DNA from: Polynucleobacter sp. JS-JIR-II-b4
GTDB lineage: Bacteria; Pseudomonadota; Gammaproteobacteria; Burkholderiales; Burkholderiaceae
Length of the DNA stretch: 64,000 nucleotides
Assembly: GCF_018687815.1 (NCBI RefSeq)
Contig: NZ_CP061306.1
Span: 1,798,001-1,862,000 of the forward strand
Direction of reading: 5' to 3'
Shown: positions 8,653 through 18,724 of the stretch, piece after piece
How positions within the stretch are numbered: position 1 is the first letter of the stretch
Layout: every line of letters begins with the position of its first letter
The notes under the pieces: model-generated
The model's database searches: none
What the model was told of the DNA's origin: nothing
The model's input: only the letters and a program-made list of their open reading frames with translations
Position numbers and translations under genes: made by a program

Positions 8653-9492
8653 ATGCCTGACCCCAATAAATCCCTTTTAGATCGCTTGGCTGATTTTTTA
8701 ACTCCGCAGCCAACGGAACCCAGTGAACGCCGTCAAGAACTGATTGATACCCTTCGGGAAGCTCAGGCCGAGGGATTAATTGATGCGGATGCCCTCTCCA
8801 TGATTGAGGGTGTTTTTCAAGTAGGGCAGTTATGCGCTCGCGACATCCTTGTGCCTCGCGCTCAAATTGATTGGATTGATATTGGCCAACCTCTATCTGA
8901 AATCATTAAGAGCGTTATTGAAGCAGCTCACTCCCGCTTTCCTGTGTTCGAAGGTAGCAGAGATAACGTCATTGGCATTTTGTTAGCAAAAGATTTGTTA
9001 CGTCACGCCACTGAGAAAGATTTTCAGGTGCGCGACTGGTTACGCCCTGCAGTATTCATTCCAGAATCCAAACGTCTTAGCGTCTTATTGCGAGACTTCA
9101 AAGATAACCGCAACCATTTAGCTATCGTAGTTGACGAATATAGCGGCGTTGCCGGCATTATTACCATTGAAGATGTGCTCGAGCAGATCGTTGGCGATAT
9201 TGAGGATGAGCATGATGTCGACGAGGAAGCGGACAACCTCATCGCTTTAGATAATGGCGACATCCGCGTTAAAGGCATTACCGAGCTTGAGCAATTTAAT
9301 GAAAGACTTGGCACTCATTTTGAAGTGGAAGATATTGAAACTGTGGCGGGCTTGGTGATTCAGCATTTAGGCCGCGTCCCTAAAATGGGTGAGCTCATTG
9401 AAATAGGTGGCATTGAATTTGAAGTACAGCGCGCCGACCCAAGACAAATTCATATTCTGCTTGCACGACAATCCAATAAAAAATCAGACTGA
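8653..9492 (+). CDS. ybeX: CorC/HlyC-type CBS-domain protein (YbeX)
   Basis: A 279-residue soluble protein: an N-terminal segment, two CBS domains (about residues 65-190, with DILVPRAQIDWIDI and YSGVAGIITIEDVLEQIVGDI) and a CorC_HlyC C-terminal domain (about 205-275). E. coli YbeX/CorC was linked to Mg2+/Co2+ efflux and, more recently, to ribosome metabolism together with YbeY. Gene order miaB-ybeY-ybeX-lnt is conserved across proteobacteria. It starts 30 bp after ybeY and 8 bp before the earliest possible lnt start, so one operon is likely. Confidence 0.93.
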   Translation: MPDPNKSLLDRLADFLTPQPTEPSERRQELIDTLREAQAEGLIDADALSMIEGVFQVGQLCARDILVPRAQIDWIDIGQPLSEIIKSVIEAAHSRFPVFEGSRDNVIGILLAKDLLRHATEKDFQVRDWLRPAVFIPESKRLSVLLRDFKDNRNHLAIVVDEYSGVAGIITIEDVLEQIVGDIEDEHDVDEEADNLIALDNGDIRVKGITELEQFNERLGTHFEVEDIETVAGLVIQHLGRVPKMGELIEIGGIEFEVQRADPRQIHILLARQSNKKSD

Positions 9493-9500
9493 GATTCACA

Positions 9501-11042
9501 TTGTTTGATCAGTACTCCAATCATTCACGCATGAGCAGCAAAATCTTTTCTGTTTGTATTTTGTTTGTATTGGGGGCGACACTTGCCGCTATTGCTGAAC
9601 TACCTTATGGCGGTTGGCTTCAGATCCCCGTTCTCAGTCTTCTCTGGTGGCGCCTTGATGATCAGCGGTCTACCTCCTTCAAAAAACAATTTCTCTTAGG
9701 CCTCTCATTTGGCATTGCTTATTTTGTAGTGGGTCTATGGTGGCTTTATATCAGTCTCCATGATGTTGGTGGAATGAGTGCACCACTTGCTTGCATGGGC
9801 GTATTTTTACTTTCGGCTTATGTAGCACTGTATTTCTCATTGGCAACACTGGCTATTCCACTGTTTAAAAAGAATCGCTTATTTGGTCTGCTGTTGGCAG
9901 CGAGTTGGGTTCTTGCGGAATTTCTACGGGGCTATATCTTTACTGGATTTCCTTGGATGGGCTTTGCTGAAACCCAGTTCAATGGACCTTTCGCACCTGT
10001 CGCCCCCTTCTTTGGCGGACTAGCGTGTACCTTTTTAGCAATCTGGACTTCCTGGGAAATTTACCAAGCTCGCAAGCATGTCGTTTCCAGCATGCTACTT
10101 ATCTTGACGGTTATTGGGATTTCTCAATGCGCTGGTTTTTTTACCTTTACGAAGCCAGTTGGAGAACCGATTAGCGTTCGCTTAATTCAGGGTAACTTTG
10201 AACAAAGTCTGAAATTCAACCCGCAAGCTATTGGCAAGCAAATCGATTTCTACGCTGGAGAAATTACCAAAGAGGCAGCCAATCTCATCATTATTCCTGA
10301 GACTGCATTTCCATGGCCACTACCTAATTTACCCATTGGCCTATTGAATTACTTGCAAAACTTTTCTAATACGAGCAGCAGCAACATTTTGCTTGGCTTG
10401 ATTGGTGAAGTGCCTGGGGAAGGTGGCATGCAGTATTCGAATCGCGCTACTGGACTATCGCCCAATGCATTGCCCTATCAATACGATAAAGCGCACCTCG
10501 TTCCCTTTGGAGAATTTATTCCTCTAGGTTTTCAGTGGTTCGTTAAAGCCTTCCATGTGCCCATGAGTGACTTTGCAAGAGGAAAGCTAGATCAGCCTCC
10601 CTTTGTGATTGTGCGCAAGGATCAAGAGGATCTTCATGCGGCAATTACGATTTGCTACGAAGATGTCTTTGGCGGCGAACTTGCCTCTCGTATTCAACAA
10701 AGCAATCAGCCAGTAAACCTACTGATCAATATGACTAATCTGGCCTGGTTTGGGGATTCTCAAGCATCCACTCAACAACTCAGGCTTTCACAGTTGCGCT
10801 CTCTGGAGACTGGGCTTCCCGCCTTGCGTGCCACCAATACCGGAATTACTGCGGTTCTTGGTCCTGATGGCAAAGTACTGAAAGACCTCCCAGAATTTAC
10901 CCAAACAACCCTCGGTACCCACGTCCAGGCTTATTCTGGAAAAACACCTTATGTCATTTGGGGCAATTTACCGATTTTAGGTATTTCTTGCCTACTGCTG
11001 CTCTGGGGCCTGATTCAGCGTAGACGTTTTAGGCATTTTTAA
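9501..11042 (+). CDS. lnt: Apolipoprotein N-acyltransferase
   Basis: Lnt adds the third acyl chain to lipoproteins in the inner membrane. About six N-terminal membrane helices (residues ~12-215) precede a periplasmic nitrilase-type domain with the catalytic triad E267 (IIPETAFPW), K330 (QYDKAHLVPFGE) and C385 (TICYEDVFG), counted from the TTG at 9501; a last membrane helix ends the protein. The start is uncertain: TTG at 9501 has a weak GAG upstream and gives 513 residues, while ATG at 9531 gives 503 residues but shows no Shine-Dalgarno sequence. Last member of the ybeY-ybeX-lnt set. Confidence 0.93.
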   Translation: MFDQYSNHSRMSSKIFSVCILFVLGATLAAIAELPYGGWLQIPVLSLLWWRLDDQRSTSFKKQFLLGLSFGIAYFVVGLWWLYISLHDVGGMSAPLACMGVFLLSAYVALYFSLATLAIPLFKKNRLFGLLLAASWVLAEFLRGYIFTGFPWMGFAETQFNGPFAPVAPFFGGLACTFLAIWTSWEIYQARKHVVSSMLLILTVIGISQCAGFFTFTKPVGEPISVRLIQGNFEQSLKFNPQAIGKQIDFYAGEITKEAANLIIIPETAFPWPLPNLPIGLLNYLQNFSNTSSSNILLGLIGEVPGEGGMQYSNRATGLSPNALPYQYDKAHLVPFGEFIPLGFQWFVKAFHVPMSDFARGKLDQPPFVIVRKDQEDLHAAITICYEDVFGGELASRIQQSNQPVNLLINMTNLAWFGDSQASTQQLRLSQLRSLETGLPALRATNTGITAVLGPDGKVLKDLPEFTQTTLGTHVQAYSGKTPYVIWGNLPILGISCLLLLWGLIQRRRFRHF

Positions 11043-11091
11043 CTCTCGAGTGCTCTAGCCATGTAAAATCAAAGGCTTAGCCAGGTTAATC

Positions 11092-11982
11092 ATGCTTACT
11101 TTTCAGCAAATCATTCTCAAACTTCAAGATTATTGGGACCAACAAGGTTGTGCCCTATTGCAACCTATCGACCTCGAGGTTGGTGCCGGTACATCGCACA
11201 CTGCGACCTTCTTGCGCGCCATTGGTCCAGAGCCTTGGAAAGCAGCTTACGTTCAGCCATCCCGCCGACCTAAAGATGGTCGTTATGGCGAGAACCCAAA
11301 TCGCTTGCAACACTACTATCAATATCAAGTAGTCCTCAAACCAGCGCCTGAAAATATTCTTGATCTTTACTTAGGATCTCTTGCCGCTTTAGGCTTAGAC
11401 CTTAAAGAGAATGATGTTCGCTTTGTAGAGGATGACTGGGAAAACCCAACACTAGGTGCATGGGGTCTTGGTTGGGAAGTATGGCTCAACGGCATGGAAG
11501 TGACACAGTTCACCTACTTCCAACAAGTAGGCGGCTTAGATTGCAAACCCGTTCTTGGCGAGATTACCTATGGCATCGAACGTTTGGCAATGTATATCCA
11601 GAACTGCTCTAACGTATACGACTTGGTGTGGGCTGATGGCGTCTCTTATGGTGATGTGTATCACCAGAATGAAGTGGAGCAGTCTTGCTACAACTTCGAA
11701 CACTCCAATACTGATTTACTCTTTGCCAACTTCACAAACTATGAAAGTGAAGCAAAGCGTTTAATGGAAGTTCCACTGGCACTACCTGCTTACGAAATGG
11801 TTCTAAAAGCAGCGCACACTTTTAATTTGCTGGATGCGCGTGGTGCCATCTCGGTTACTGAACGTGCAGCCTATATAGGCCGCATTCGCAACCTTTCTCG
11901 CGCAGTGGCTCAAGCCTACTTTGAGTCCAGAGAAAAACTGGGTTTCCCAATGTGTCAACGTCAAGCTAAAGCTCAGGCTTAA
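11092..11982 (+). CDS. glyQ: Glycyl-tRNA synthetase alpha subunit
   Basis: A 296-residue catalytic alpha subunit of the bacterial alpha2beta2 glycyl-tRNA synthetase. The start [19 protein letters not shown] and the motif [17 protein letters not shown] are diagnostic, as is [22 protein letters not shown]. It activates glycine and charges tRNA-Gly together with GlyS, encoded 27 bp downstream. Length equals the usual ~300 residues. Confidence 0.97.
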   Translation: MLTFQQIILKLQDYWDQQGCALLQPIDLEVGAGTSHTATFLRAIGPEPWKAAYVQPSRRPKDGRYGENPNRLQHYYQYQVVLKPAPENILDLYLGSLAALGLDLKENDVRFVEDDWENPTLGAWGLGWEVWLNGMEVTQFTYFQQVGGLDCKPVLGEITYGIERLAMYIQNCSNVYDLVWADGVSYGDVYHQNEVEQSCYNFEHSNTDLLFANFTNYESEAKRLMEVPLALPAYEMVLKAAHTFNLLDARGAISVTERAAYIGRIRNLSRAVAQAYFESREKLGFPMCQRQAKAQA

Positions 11983-12009
11983 GCACATCGAGATTTTTGC
12001 CTTCTATTT

Positions 12010-14148
12010 ATGAGCACATCTAATTCAAAACCTCAATCAGCGACTTTATTGATCGAGGTATTTACCGAAGAACTGCCACCTAAAACTCTGCGTCGCTTGG
12101 GCGATGCGTTTAGCGAAGGCATCTTTGCAGCACTCAAAACAGCCGGTCTAGCATCTGATGCATCTAAAGCAACTGGCTTCGCCACACCACGCCGTTTAGC
12201 CGTTCAAGTCACCAATGTTCTTGATCAAGCTCCCGACTACCCTGTACAGGAAAAATTACTGCCTACCAGTATTGCATTTGACGGTGAAGGTAAAGCAACC
12301 CCACCACTACTCAAAAAATTAGGTGCTCTTGGGTACGGAGACATTGATCTCGCCACTTTAGAAAAAGCAGGCGAGGGTAAGAATGAAGCGCTGTACCTCA
12401 ATGTCATTGCTAAAGGTGCCGCACTTGAGCAAACTGCGCAAGCCGCACTTGAGCAAACATTAAGCAAGCTGCCCATTGCAAAAATGATGCACTACCAAGT
12501 ACTGCGGAAAGATGGCCAATTGGCCGACGTGCAATTTGCTCGTCCTGCCCACCGCATCATTGCACTACATGGCGCCACTACTTTAAATATCAGTGCTTTA
12601 GGTATTGATGCAGCCAATCAAACTGAAGGCCATCGTTTTCTAGCGCCTGGTCTCATCACTATTGCGAATGCAGACCAATACGAGACTGAGCTCCAATCAA
12701 AAGCCAAGATTATTCCCAGCTTTAATCAGCGTCGCTCACAAATCGAGACTGCCCTATTAAAAGCAGCTGGCGATGATTTGGTATTGATGCCAGATAGCCT
12801 TCTAGATGAAGTAACAGCGCTTGTTGAGTGGCCGGCCATCTATGAATGCCATTTTGATCAAGAGTTCTTAGAAGTGCCTCAAGAATGCTTAATCCTCACA
12901 ATGCAAACCAATCAAAAGTACTTTGCGTTAACAGATAAGCAGGGAAAATTACGTAATCGTTTCTTGATTGCTTCTAATATCGAAACAAACAAACCAGAGG
13001 CCATCATCTCAGGTAATGAGCGTGTTGTACGTCCACGCTTATCAGATGCTCGCTTCTTCTTCCAACAAGATCAAAAGCGCCCATTAGCTTCTCGCGTGGC
13101 AGATCTTGGTAAAGTGGTTTATCACAATCAACTAGGCAATCAACTGGATCGCACCAAGCGCGTTCAAGGATTGGCTGTAGGTATCGCTAAAAAATTAGGT
13201 GCCGATGAAAAGCTAGCATCCCGCGCCGCTGAAATTGCTAAAACAGACTTACTAACCGATATGGTTGGCGAGTTTCCGGAGTTGCAAGGAATCATGGGGC
13301 GCTATTACGCCACTCATGATGGCGAGAATGCTGATGTTGCTAGTGCTTGCAGCGAACACTATATGCCGCGCTTTGCCGGCGATGCCTTGCCACAAACCCA
13401 AACTGGCACGATCTTAGCCATTGCCGACAAACTAGAAACATTGGTTGGTATTTGGGGTGTTGGACTTGCTCCTACAGGCGATAAAGACCCGTATGCCCTA
13501 CGTCGTCATGCCTTAGGTATTTGCCGTTTGCTCTTGGAAAAAAATCTTTCACTCAATTTGCCTGAATTAATTGAGTTGGCTCGTGCGCAGTTTCCCCAAG
13601 CGGATGTACAAGAAAAAGCAAAAGCTGCTGATATCTATGCCTTCATTATTGATCGCTTACGCGCCTATTTGCGCGATCAATCAGTTGCTGGTAAAGCGTT
13701 TACTAGTGCCGAGATTGATGCCGTTTTAAGTCAAGACCCAGCACAAATTAATGATTTGATCGAGCGCTTGACTGCCTTGCGTGAATTTAATGCCCTAGCA
13801 GAAGCCGCTCAACTCGCAGCCGCCAATAAGCGTATCAGCAATATTCTGAAGAAAACCACTACCGCTATTCCTGCAGCGTGTTCAGCCAAATTACTGCAAA
13901 TTCCTGCAGAGGCAACACTACACAAGGCATTGGAAGCGGTGACTCCTGCACTCAATGCTGCTTATGAAAAACGTCAATTTGTTGAACTCTTAAGAGCGCT
14001 AGTTGCTTTGAGTGGGCCAATTGATCAATTCTTTGCAGATGTGATGGTCATGGATCCTAATCCTGAGCTGCGAGACAATCGCCTAGCTCTCCTGCAACAA
14101 CTTCACCAGAAAATGAATCTCGTTGCCGATCTCGGCAAACTAGCATGA
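12010..14148 (+). CDS. glyS: Glycyl-tRNA synthetase beta subunit
   Basis: A 712-residue beta subunit. Family marks are LLIEVFTEELPPKTLRRLGD at the start, an HD-like segment around residues 380-470 (LLTDMVGEFPELQGIMGRYYA) and a C-terminal DALR-type anticodon-binding region (ending NRLALLQQL). It recognises tRNA-Gly for the GlyQ catalytic subunit. The stop overlaps the gmhB start as ATGA, so the two are probably translationally coupled. Confidence 0.96.
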   Translation: MSTSNSKPQSATLLIEVFTEELPPKTLRRLGDAFSEGIFAALKTAGLASDASKATGFATPRRLAVQVTNVLDQAPDYPVQEKLLPTSIAFDGEGKATPPLLKKLGALGYGDIDLATLEKAGEGKNEALYLNVIAKGAALEQTAQAALEQTLSKLPIAKMMHYQVLRKDGQLADVQFARPAHRIIALHGATTLNISALGIDAANQTEGHRFLAPGLITIANADQYETELQSKAKIIPSFNQRRSQIETALLKAAGDDLVLMPDSLLDEVTALVEWPAIYECHFDQEFLEVPQECLILTMQTNQKYFALTDKQGKLRNRFLIASNIETNKPEAIISGNERVVRPRLSDARFFFQQDQKRPLASRVADLGKVVYHNQLGNQLDRTKRVQGLAVGIAKKLGADEKLASRAAEIAKTDLLTDMVGEFPELQGIMGRYYATHDGENADVASACSEHYMPRFAGDALPQTQTGTILAIADKLETLVGIWGVGLAPTGDKDPYALRRHALGICRLLLEKNLSLNLPELIELARAQFPQADVQEKAKAADIYAFIIDRLRAYLRDQSVAGKAFTSAEIDAVLSQDPAQINDLIERLTALREFNALAEAAQLAAANKRISNILKKTTTAIPAACSAKLLQIPAEATLHKALEAVTPALNAAYEKRQFVELLRALVALSGPIDQFFADVMVMDPNPELRDNRLALLQQLHQKMNLVADLGKLA

Positions 14149-14717
14149 GCACCAGCTCTTCTAAATTAATCATTCTTGATCGCGATGGCGTGATCAATGA
14201 AGATCGCGATGATTATGTGAAGTCAGTAGATGAATGGATTCCCCTTCCAGGAAGCTTAGAGGCGATAGCCTTACTCAATCAAGCGGGCTATCAAATTGCT
14301 TTAGCAACCAATCAATCAGGTCTCTCCAGAGGCTACTTCACAATTAATGATTTACATGCCATGCATAGCAAAATGGAGACTTTGTTAAAGCCATTAGGCG
14401 GTCATATCGACAGTATCTTCTTTTGCCCTCATCAAGATTCACATCAATGTGATTGCCGTAAACCAGCACCAGGCATGATGAAAGAAATTGCATTGCGCTA
14501 TAAGAGGACTGATAGCACCAAACCACTGACAGGCGTTCCTATAGTAGGGGATTCTTTACGGGATCTTCAAGCTGGAGTAGCCTTAGGAGCTTCACCTCAC
14601 CTAGTGCTCACAGGCAAGGGTGAAAAGACGCTTACAAAAGGTGGCCTACCTGAAGGCACGCAAATTCATGCTGATCTACTGGCTTTTGCAAATGCACTTT
14701 TAGAAAATAAGGATTAG
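14145..14717 (+). CDS. gmhB: D-glycero-beta-D-manno-heptose-1,7-bisphosphate 7-phosphatase
   Basis: A 190-residue HAD-superfamily phosphatase. The nucleophile motif is LDRDGVINED near residue 10, motif II is ATNQSG, and a zinc-binding insertion CPHQDSHQCDCRKPAPGM (near residue 95-112) marks the histidinol-phosphate/GmhB subfamily; GDSLRDLQAG is the late acidic motif. It makes heptose-1-phosphate for ADP-heptose and thus the LPS inner core. It overlaps glyS by 4 bp and is followed 7 bp later by the acyltransferase gene, the usual Burkholderiales order. Confidence 0.92.
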   Translation: MSTSSSKLIILDRDGVINEDRDDYVKSVDEWIPLPGSLEAIALLNQAGYQIALATNQSGLSRGYFTINDLHAMHSKMETLLKPLGGHIDSIFFCPHQDSHQCDCRKPAPGMMKEIALRYKRTDSTKPLTGVPIVGDSLRDLQAGVALGASPHLVLTGKGEKTLTKGGLPEGTQIHADLLAFANALLENKD

Positions 14718-14724
14718 TCCAATC

Positions 14725-15459
14725 GTGAAATTGATTCGCTCCATCCTTTTTGCCTTATTTTTAGTAATATTCACGCCCATTTGGTCAGTGCTGTGCATGC
14801 TAGCCTTTCCATTCCTAAGTCCAGAAAACCGTTACACATTTATTGGGCTCTGGAACAAAATCGTTATCACCCTATTAAAGCCATTGTGCGGCATTCATTA
14901 TGAAATCCGCGGTATGGAAAACATGCGGGCTGTACTCAATGAGCGGGTCATCATCTTAAGTAAGCACCAGTCCGCTTACGAAACTATTGCGTACATCGCA
15001 CTACTGCCAAAACAACTTTGCTTTGTCTTTAAGCGTGAACTTCTCTGGATTCCTTTCTTTGGTTGGGCCCTAGCGCTTCTGAAGATGATCCACATTAATC
15101 GTTCCAATAAGCAGACAGCAGCCCACTCTGTAGCGACTCAAGGCCGTAAACGCTTAAGTGAAGGCAAATGGATCATGCTCTTTCCGGAAGGCACTAGAAC
15201 CCCTATTGGATCAACTAAGCCTTACCGCAAAGGTGGAGCACGCCTTGCGAGCGCTACAGATGCACTAGTGATTCCGATCGCGCACAATGCTGGTCGCTGC
15301 TGGCCGAAAAATAGCTTTATCAAGGAACCGGGCACAGTCATCTTTTCAATTGGGCCTGCGATTAGCTCAACCAATAAGTCAGCCGAAGAACTTCAACGAG
15401 AAGTAGAAGGTTGGATTGAAGCCGAGATGCGCGTGATTGACCCCAGCGCTTATAAATAA
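14725..15459 (+). CDS. plsC: 1-acyl-sn-glycerol-3-phosphate acyltransferase (PlsC-like)
   Basis: A 244-residue inner-membrane acyltransferase with an N-terminal hydrophobic segment (about 5-30). The catalytic block reads SKHQSAYE, so the usual HX4D is H81-X4-E86 here; the second block FPEGTRTP (153-160) is intact. PlsC converts lysophosphatidic acid to phosphatidic acid. The variant acidic residue could place it among the Burkholderiales PlsC-like enzymes, and a substrate other than LPA is possible. Start is a GTG with AAGGA 11 bp upstream. Confidence 0.85.
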   Translation: MKLIRSILFALFLVIFTPIWSVLCMLAFPFLSPENRYTFIGLWNKIVITLLKPLCGIHYEIRGMENMRAVLNERVIILSKHQSAYETIAYIALLPKQLCFVFKRELLWIPFFGWALALLKMIHINRSNKQTAAHSVATQGRKRLSEGKWIMLFPEGTRTPIGSTKPYRKGGARLASATDALVIPIAHNAGRCWPKNSFIKEPGTVIFSIGPAISSTNKSAEELQREVEGWIEAEMRVIDPSAYK

Positions 15460-15476
15460 TTCACAAGAAAGTAGTA

Positions 15477-15508
15477 ATTCAGTGCTGAGTCAGGACTGAA
15501 TATTGATT
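15477..15508. terminator. Possible weak bidirectional terminator between plsC and rsmA
   Basis: ATTCAGT (15477-15483) and ACTGAAT (15495-15501) form a 7-bp stem with an 11-nt loop in the gap between the convergent plsC and rsmA genes. The following T content is low, so termination strength is doubtful. Confidence 0.3.
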
Positions 15509-16284
15509 TATGAGGCGAGAACTTTAGCCCACTCGATATAGCGGTCAACAGAAATGTCCTGGGCTCTTGCCTTAAGCTCTATCTCCGTCAGACTCAATCT
15601 GTCTGAAAAAGCACTCAAGTTAGTCCGCAACATTTTTCTTCTCTGGGAGAAGGCAGCGGCAACTACTTTTTCCAATAAATTCCATTGCGCATCTGTCAAT
15701 GTGAAATCCCTTCTGGGGATCATCCGTACTACAGCCGAATTCACCTTAGGCTGAGGGTCAAAAGCTTCTGGGGGAACTTCTAACACTAACTCCATATCGT
15801 AACGAGCTTGCAGCATGACCGACAGACGACTGAAATCAGAGCTTCCAGCTTTTGCAACCATTCTTTCTACTACTTCTGCTTGCAACATAAATACCTGCTC
15901 ATCAATTGAGGCTGCGGCAGAAACTAAATGGAACAATAAAGGTGAAGAAATGTTGTAAGGCAGATTGCCAACCACCTTACATAAGCCCTGCTTAGCTGAT
16001 CTATTCTGAGCCCATGTCAAAAAGTCAAACTTGAGCGCATCACCCTCAATCACCGTAAGACCTTTGAGATTCTTCTCATTCCAAAAAGCCACTAAATCAC
16101 GGTCAATTTCCAGAAGATCCAAGTGATCAAGATTACTCAGCAAAGGAAGTGTTAGCGCGCCCAGGCCAGGGCCAATCTCAATGACATGCATATCCGCACT
16201 AGGATTGATAAGCGCAACAATGGAATAAATAATTCCGTTGTCCTGCAAAAAGTTTTGGCCAAATCGTTTGCGAGCGCGATGCAT
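15508..16284 (-). CDS. rsmA: 16S rRNA (adenine1518/1519-N6)-dimethyltransferase
   Basis: RsmA/KsgA dimethylates A1518 and A1519 of 16S rRNA late in small-subunit assembly. The 258-residue product has RKRFGQNFL at the N-terminus, the SAM motif VIEIGPGLGALT and the catalytic motif IV GNLPYNISS, which flips the adenine. A TTG one codon upstream (16285-16287) directly follows the pdxA stop, but the ATG at 16282-16284 is the better start. Last gene of the lptD-surA-pdxA-rsmA cluster conserved in proteobacteria. Confidence 0.96.
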   Translation of the reverse strand: MHRARKRFGQNFLQDNGIIYSIVALINPSADMHVIEIGPGLGALTLPLLSNLDHLDLLEIDRDLVAFWNEKNLKGLTVIEGDALKFDFLTWAQNRSAKQGLCKVVGNLPYNISSPLLFHLVSAAASIDEQVFMLQAEVVERMVAKAGSSDFSRLSVMLQARYDMELVLEVPPEAFDPQPKVNSAVVRMIPRRDFTLTDAQWNLLEKVVAAAFSQRRKMLRTNLSAFSDRLSLTEIELKARAQDISVDRYIEWAKVLAS

Positions 16285-16287
16285 CAA

Positions 16288-17295
16288 TTAGCCTTGCTTT
16301 CGTTGGTTCAGCGCTAACTTATAAGCTAAGCGCAAAGCCTCAAGCATGCTCCCCGAGTCAGCCAACCCTTTGCCAGCAATATCCAAAGCGGTTCCGTGAT
16401 CCACTGAAGTTCGAATGATCGGCAATCCTAAAGTGACATTAACGCCATTACCAAAGGTAACAAATTTGAACGGTGCGAGCCCTTGATCGTGATACATCGC
16501 AATGAAAGCATCCACTTGCGCAACAGATTCTGAATCAAACATCGTATCGCCGGGATAAGGGCCGGAAACATGGATGCCCATCCTCTTGGCTGCTTCAATT
16601 GCCGGTGAGATGATTTCAATTTCCTCTCGGCCCAAATAACCAGACTCTCCTGCATGTGGATTTAAACCTGCCATCCGGATGATGGGTTTAGCAATTCCGA
16701 ATTTCTTCTGCAAATCTTGATTCACGATTTGGATCGTTTCTAATATCAAGTCATAACTCAGAGCTTGCGGAACATTCTTTAAGGGAAGATGGGTTGTGAC
16801 GAGGGCAACACGCAAGTCTCTGGGTGCCTTGAGCCCCAAAAATCCGATGGGCAAATGCGCGCACAACATCATCACCACACGAGAAACCTGACAACGCTGC
16901 GCCAAGTACTCTGTATGCCCTGTAAATGGTGTCCCAGCATCATTAATAATGCTTTTTTGAAGTGGCGCAGTCACCATGGCATCAAAGCGCCCCTGCTGAC
17001 AACCATCAATCGCCTGATCTAAAAGACTCACCACATACTGAGCATTTTGCGAATTCAAGCTCCCTGAAATGACAGGCGCCCCCAGTGAGATTGATTCAAT
17101 TTGTAATCGACTAGATAGGTCTGGGCTAAGACCCTTAGGCAATACTAATAGCCGATCATTGCCTAACAAAGTGATTTGAGCATCTGCATGCGCACGTAGA
17201 AATTCAAGCGAAGCAGCTAAAGAAACTTCAGGTCCGACACCGGCTGGTTCACCGGTACTTACAACGAGATTAACGGGGTGCGCTACTTGCTTCAT
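16288..17295 (-). CDS. pdxA: 4-hydroxythreonine-4-phosphate dehydrogenase
   Basis: A 335-residue PdxA, an NAD+-dependent enzyme of the DXP-dependent pyridoxal phosphate pathway. STGEPAGVGPEV at the N-terminus, TGHTEYLA in the middle and MYHDQGLAPFK toward the C-terminus contain the conserved substrate and zinc ligands (His residues). It overlaps the end of surA by 26 bp and abuts rsmA, so the genes are transcribed together. Confidence 0.96.
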   Translation of the reverse strand: MKQVAHPVNLVVSTGEPAGVGPEVSLAASLEFLRAHADAQITLLGNDRLLVLPKGLSPDLSSRLQIESISLGAPVISGSLNSQNAQYVVSLLDQAIDGCQQGRFDAMVTAPLQKSIINDAGTPFTGHTEYLAQRCQVSRVVMMLCAHLPIGFLGLKAPRDLRVALVTTHLPLKNVPQALSYDLILETIQIVNQDLQKKFGIAKPIIRMAGLNPHAGESGYLGREEIEIISPAIEAAKRMGIHVSGPYPGDTMFDSESVAQVDAFIAMYHDQGLAPFKFVTFGNGVNVTLGLPIIRTSVDHGTALDIAGKGLADSGSMLEALRLAYKLALNQRKQG

Positions 17296-18724
17296 CTTCC
17301 ACGTTCAGAATTTTTACAGTTGCGTTATCACGCAGCTCACGCATCCATTCTTGATAAGCTTGATCAAACTTTTTCTCGCGAATTGCTGCTCGCGCAAATT
17401 GACGTTGCTTCTCAACGGTGAGCTGACCTTCGCGACGCTCTAATACCTGAATTAGGTGCCAACCAAATTCTGATTTAACAGGGTTACTAACCTCACCAAT
17501 TTGCAAGCGATTCATAGCTTGCTCAAATTCAGGAACCAAATCACCAGGACTCATCCAGCCTAGCTCACCTCCGTTTGGCGCCGACCCATCTTCAGAGTAT
17601 TTTTTTGCAAGTTCTGCAAAATCTGCGGTCTTTGCCCGTATCTGATCACGGTACCCTTGCAAGCGTCTCTCCGCATCTTGATCACTTAAACCGGCACGAC
17701 TGCGCAATAAAATATGACGCGGGAGGGTTTGTGTAATCGGAATATTTTTCGGAGTAGGTGAACCAGCATCGGGTGCTGCAGCCTGCTGTGGAGGCGCACT
17801 TACTCCAGCTGCACGACGATCTAAAACTTTAAGCACATGGTATCCAGCCGGACTTTTTACAACCGAATTGGCAACCTGCCCGCCACCAGTGTTACGAATA
17901 GCCTCATAAAATAATTGCGGCAAACGATCAGGAGTGCGATAGCCTAACTCTTGAAACTTAATCTTTGGATTATCTTTTGCAGCCATTGTGCCTAGTTGCA
18001 AGAAATCAATATCTCCACGAGCATCCTTCAACAAGTCATCTGCCTTCTTTTTTGCGTCAGCTTGAGCACCCGCTCCTGCGCCAGCATCAACAGGAATAAA
18101 AATTTGCGCTACATCTATTTCTTCTAATTCGCCTTTTGCTGCTGGAGCCGATCGTTGCGCCCCACCTGATGTCATGGCTCGAGTACGCTCAGCAATGAAG
18201 TTATCTATCTCAGCATCAGATATTTTGAGCTTACCCTCAACCTCTCGCTCTCTATAACGTGTAACGATGACATCATCACGCAACGTCTCCTTATAACGTT
18301 CAAATGTACTCCCAGAAGCGATTACCTTGGCTTTAAATTCCGCATAGCTAAGCTTATTTTTGGCAGCAATGTCGCTGATAATTTTATCTAGCTCTTTATT
18401 CGTAACCCTGACCCCTTCTTGGTCAGCATTTTGCAATTGAATTTTTTCTAAAATGAGGCGCTCCAGAATTATTTTGCGGACTGATCCATCTTCCGGCAAT
18501 TTCACACCCTGTTTTTTGAGTGCCGCAATTCGGTCATCAATTTCTTTGCGGGTTACATAACCCGTGTTGACGACTGCAGCTACTCCATCGATATTACGAA
18601 TTTTGCTTTCTGCCATAGCATTTGCCTTTGCCGAATCCTGAGCAAATGCAACATTTGCGAATAATCCAATGCCAATGAAAATGGCATGAACACTCATTTG
18701 TTTAAAACGTTTCATACAAAGCAT
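17270..18724 (-). CDS. surA: Periplasmic chaperone and peptidyl-prolyl isomerase SurA
   Basis: A 484-residue periplasmic chaperone for outer-membrane proteins, including LptD. A signal peptide ends near FANVAFAQ, then a SurA N-terminal domain (about 45-165). Two parvulin domains follow, the first beginning near EEIDVAQIFIP and the second near PRHILLRSRAG, with a Pro/Ala-rich linker (about residues 310-345). The second domain keeps the KKYSEDGSAPNGGELGW hallmark. The start codon overlaps the lptD stop as TAATG, indicating translational coupling; a second ATG lies three codons in. Confidence 0.95.
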   Translation of the reverse strand: MLCMKRFKQMSVHAIFIGIGLFANVAFAQDSAKANAMAESKIRNIDGVAAVVNTGYVTRKEIDDRIAALKKQGVKLPEDGSVRKIILERLILEKIQLQNADQEGVRVTNKELDKIISDIAAKNKLSYAEFKAKVIASGSTFERYKETLRDDVIVTRYREREVEGKLKISDAEIDNFIAERTRAMTSGGAQRSAPAAKGELEEIDVAQIFIPVDAGAGAGAQADAKKKADDLLKDARGDIDFLQLGTMAAKDNPKIKFQELGYRTPDRLPQLFYEAIRNTGGGQVANSVVKSPAGYHVLKVLDRRAAGVSAPPQQAAAPDAGSPTPKNIPITQTLPRHILLRSRAGLSDQDAERRLQGYRDQIRAKTADFAELAKKYSEDGSAPNGGELGWMSPGDLVPEFEQAMNRLQIGEVSNPVKSEFGWHLIQVLERREGQLTVEKQRQFARAAIREKKFDQAYQEWMRELRDNATVKILNVEDEASSAPR

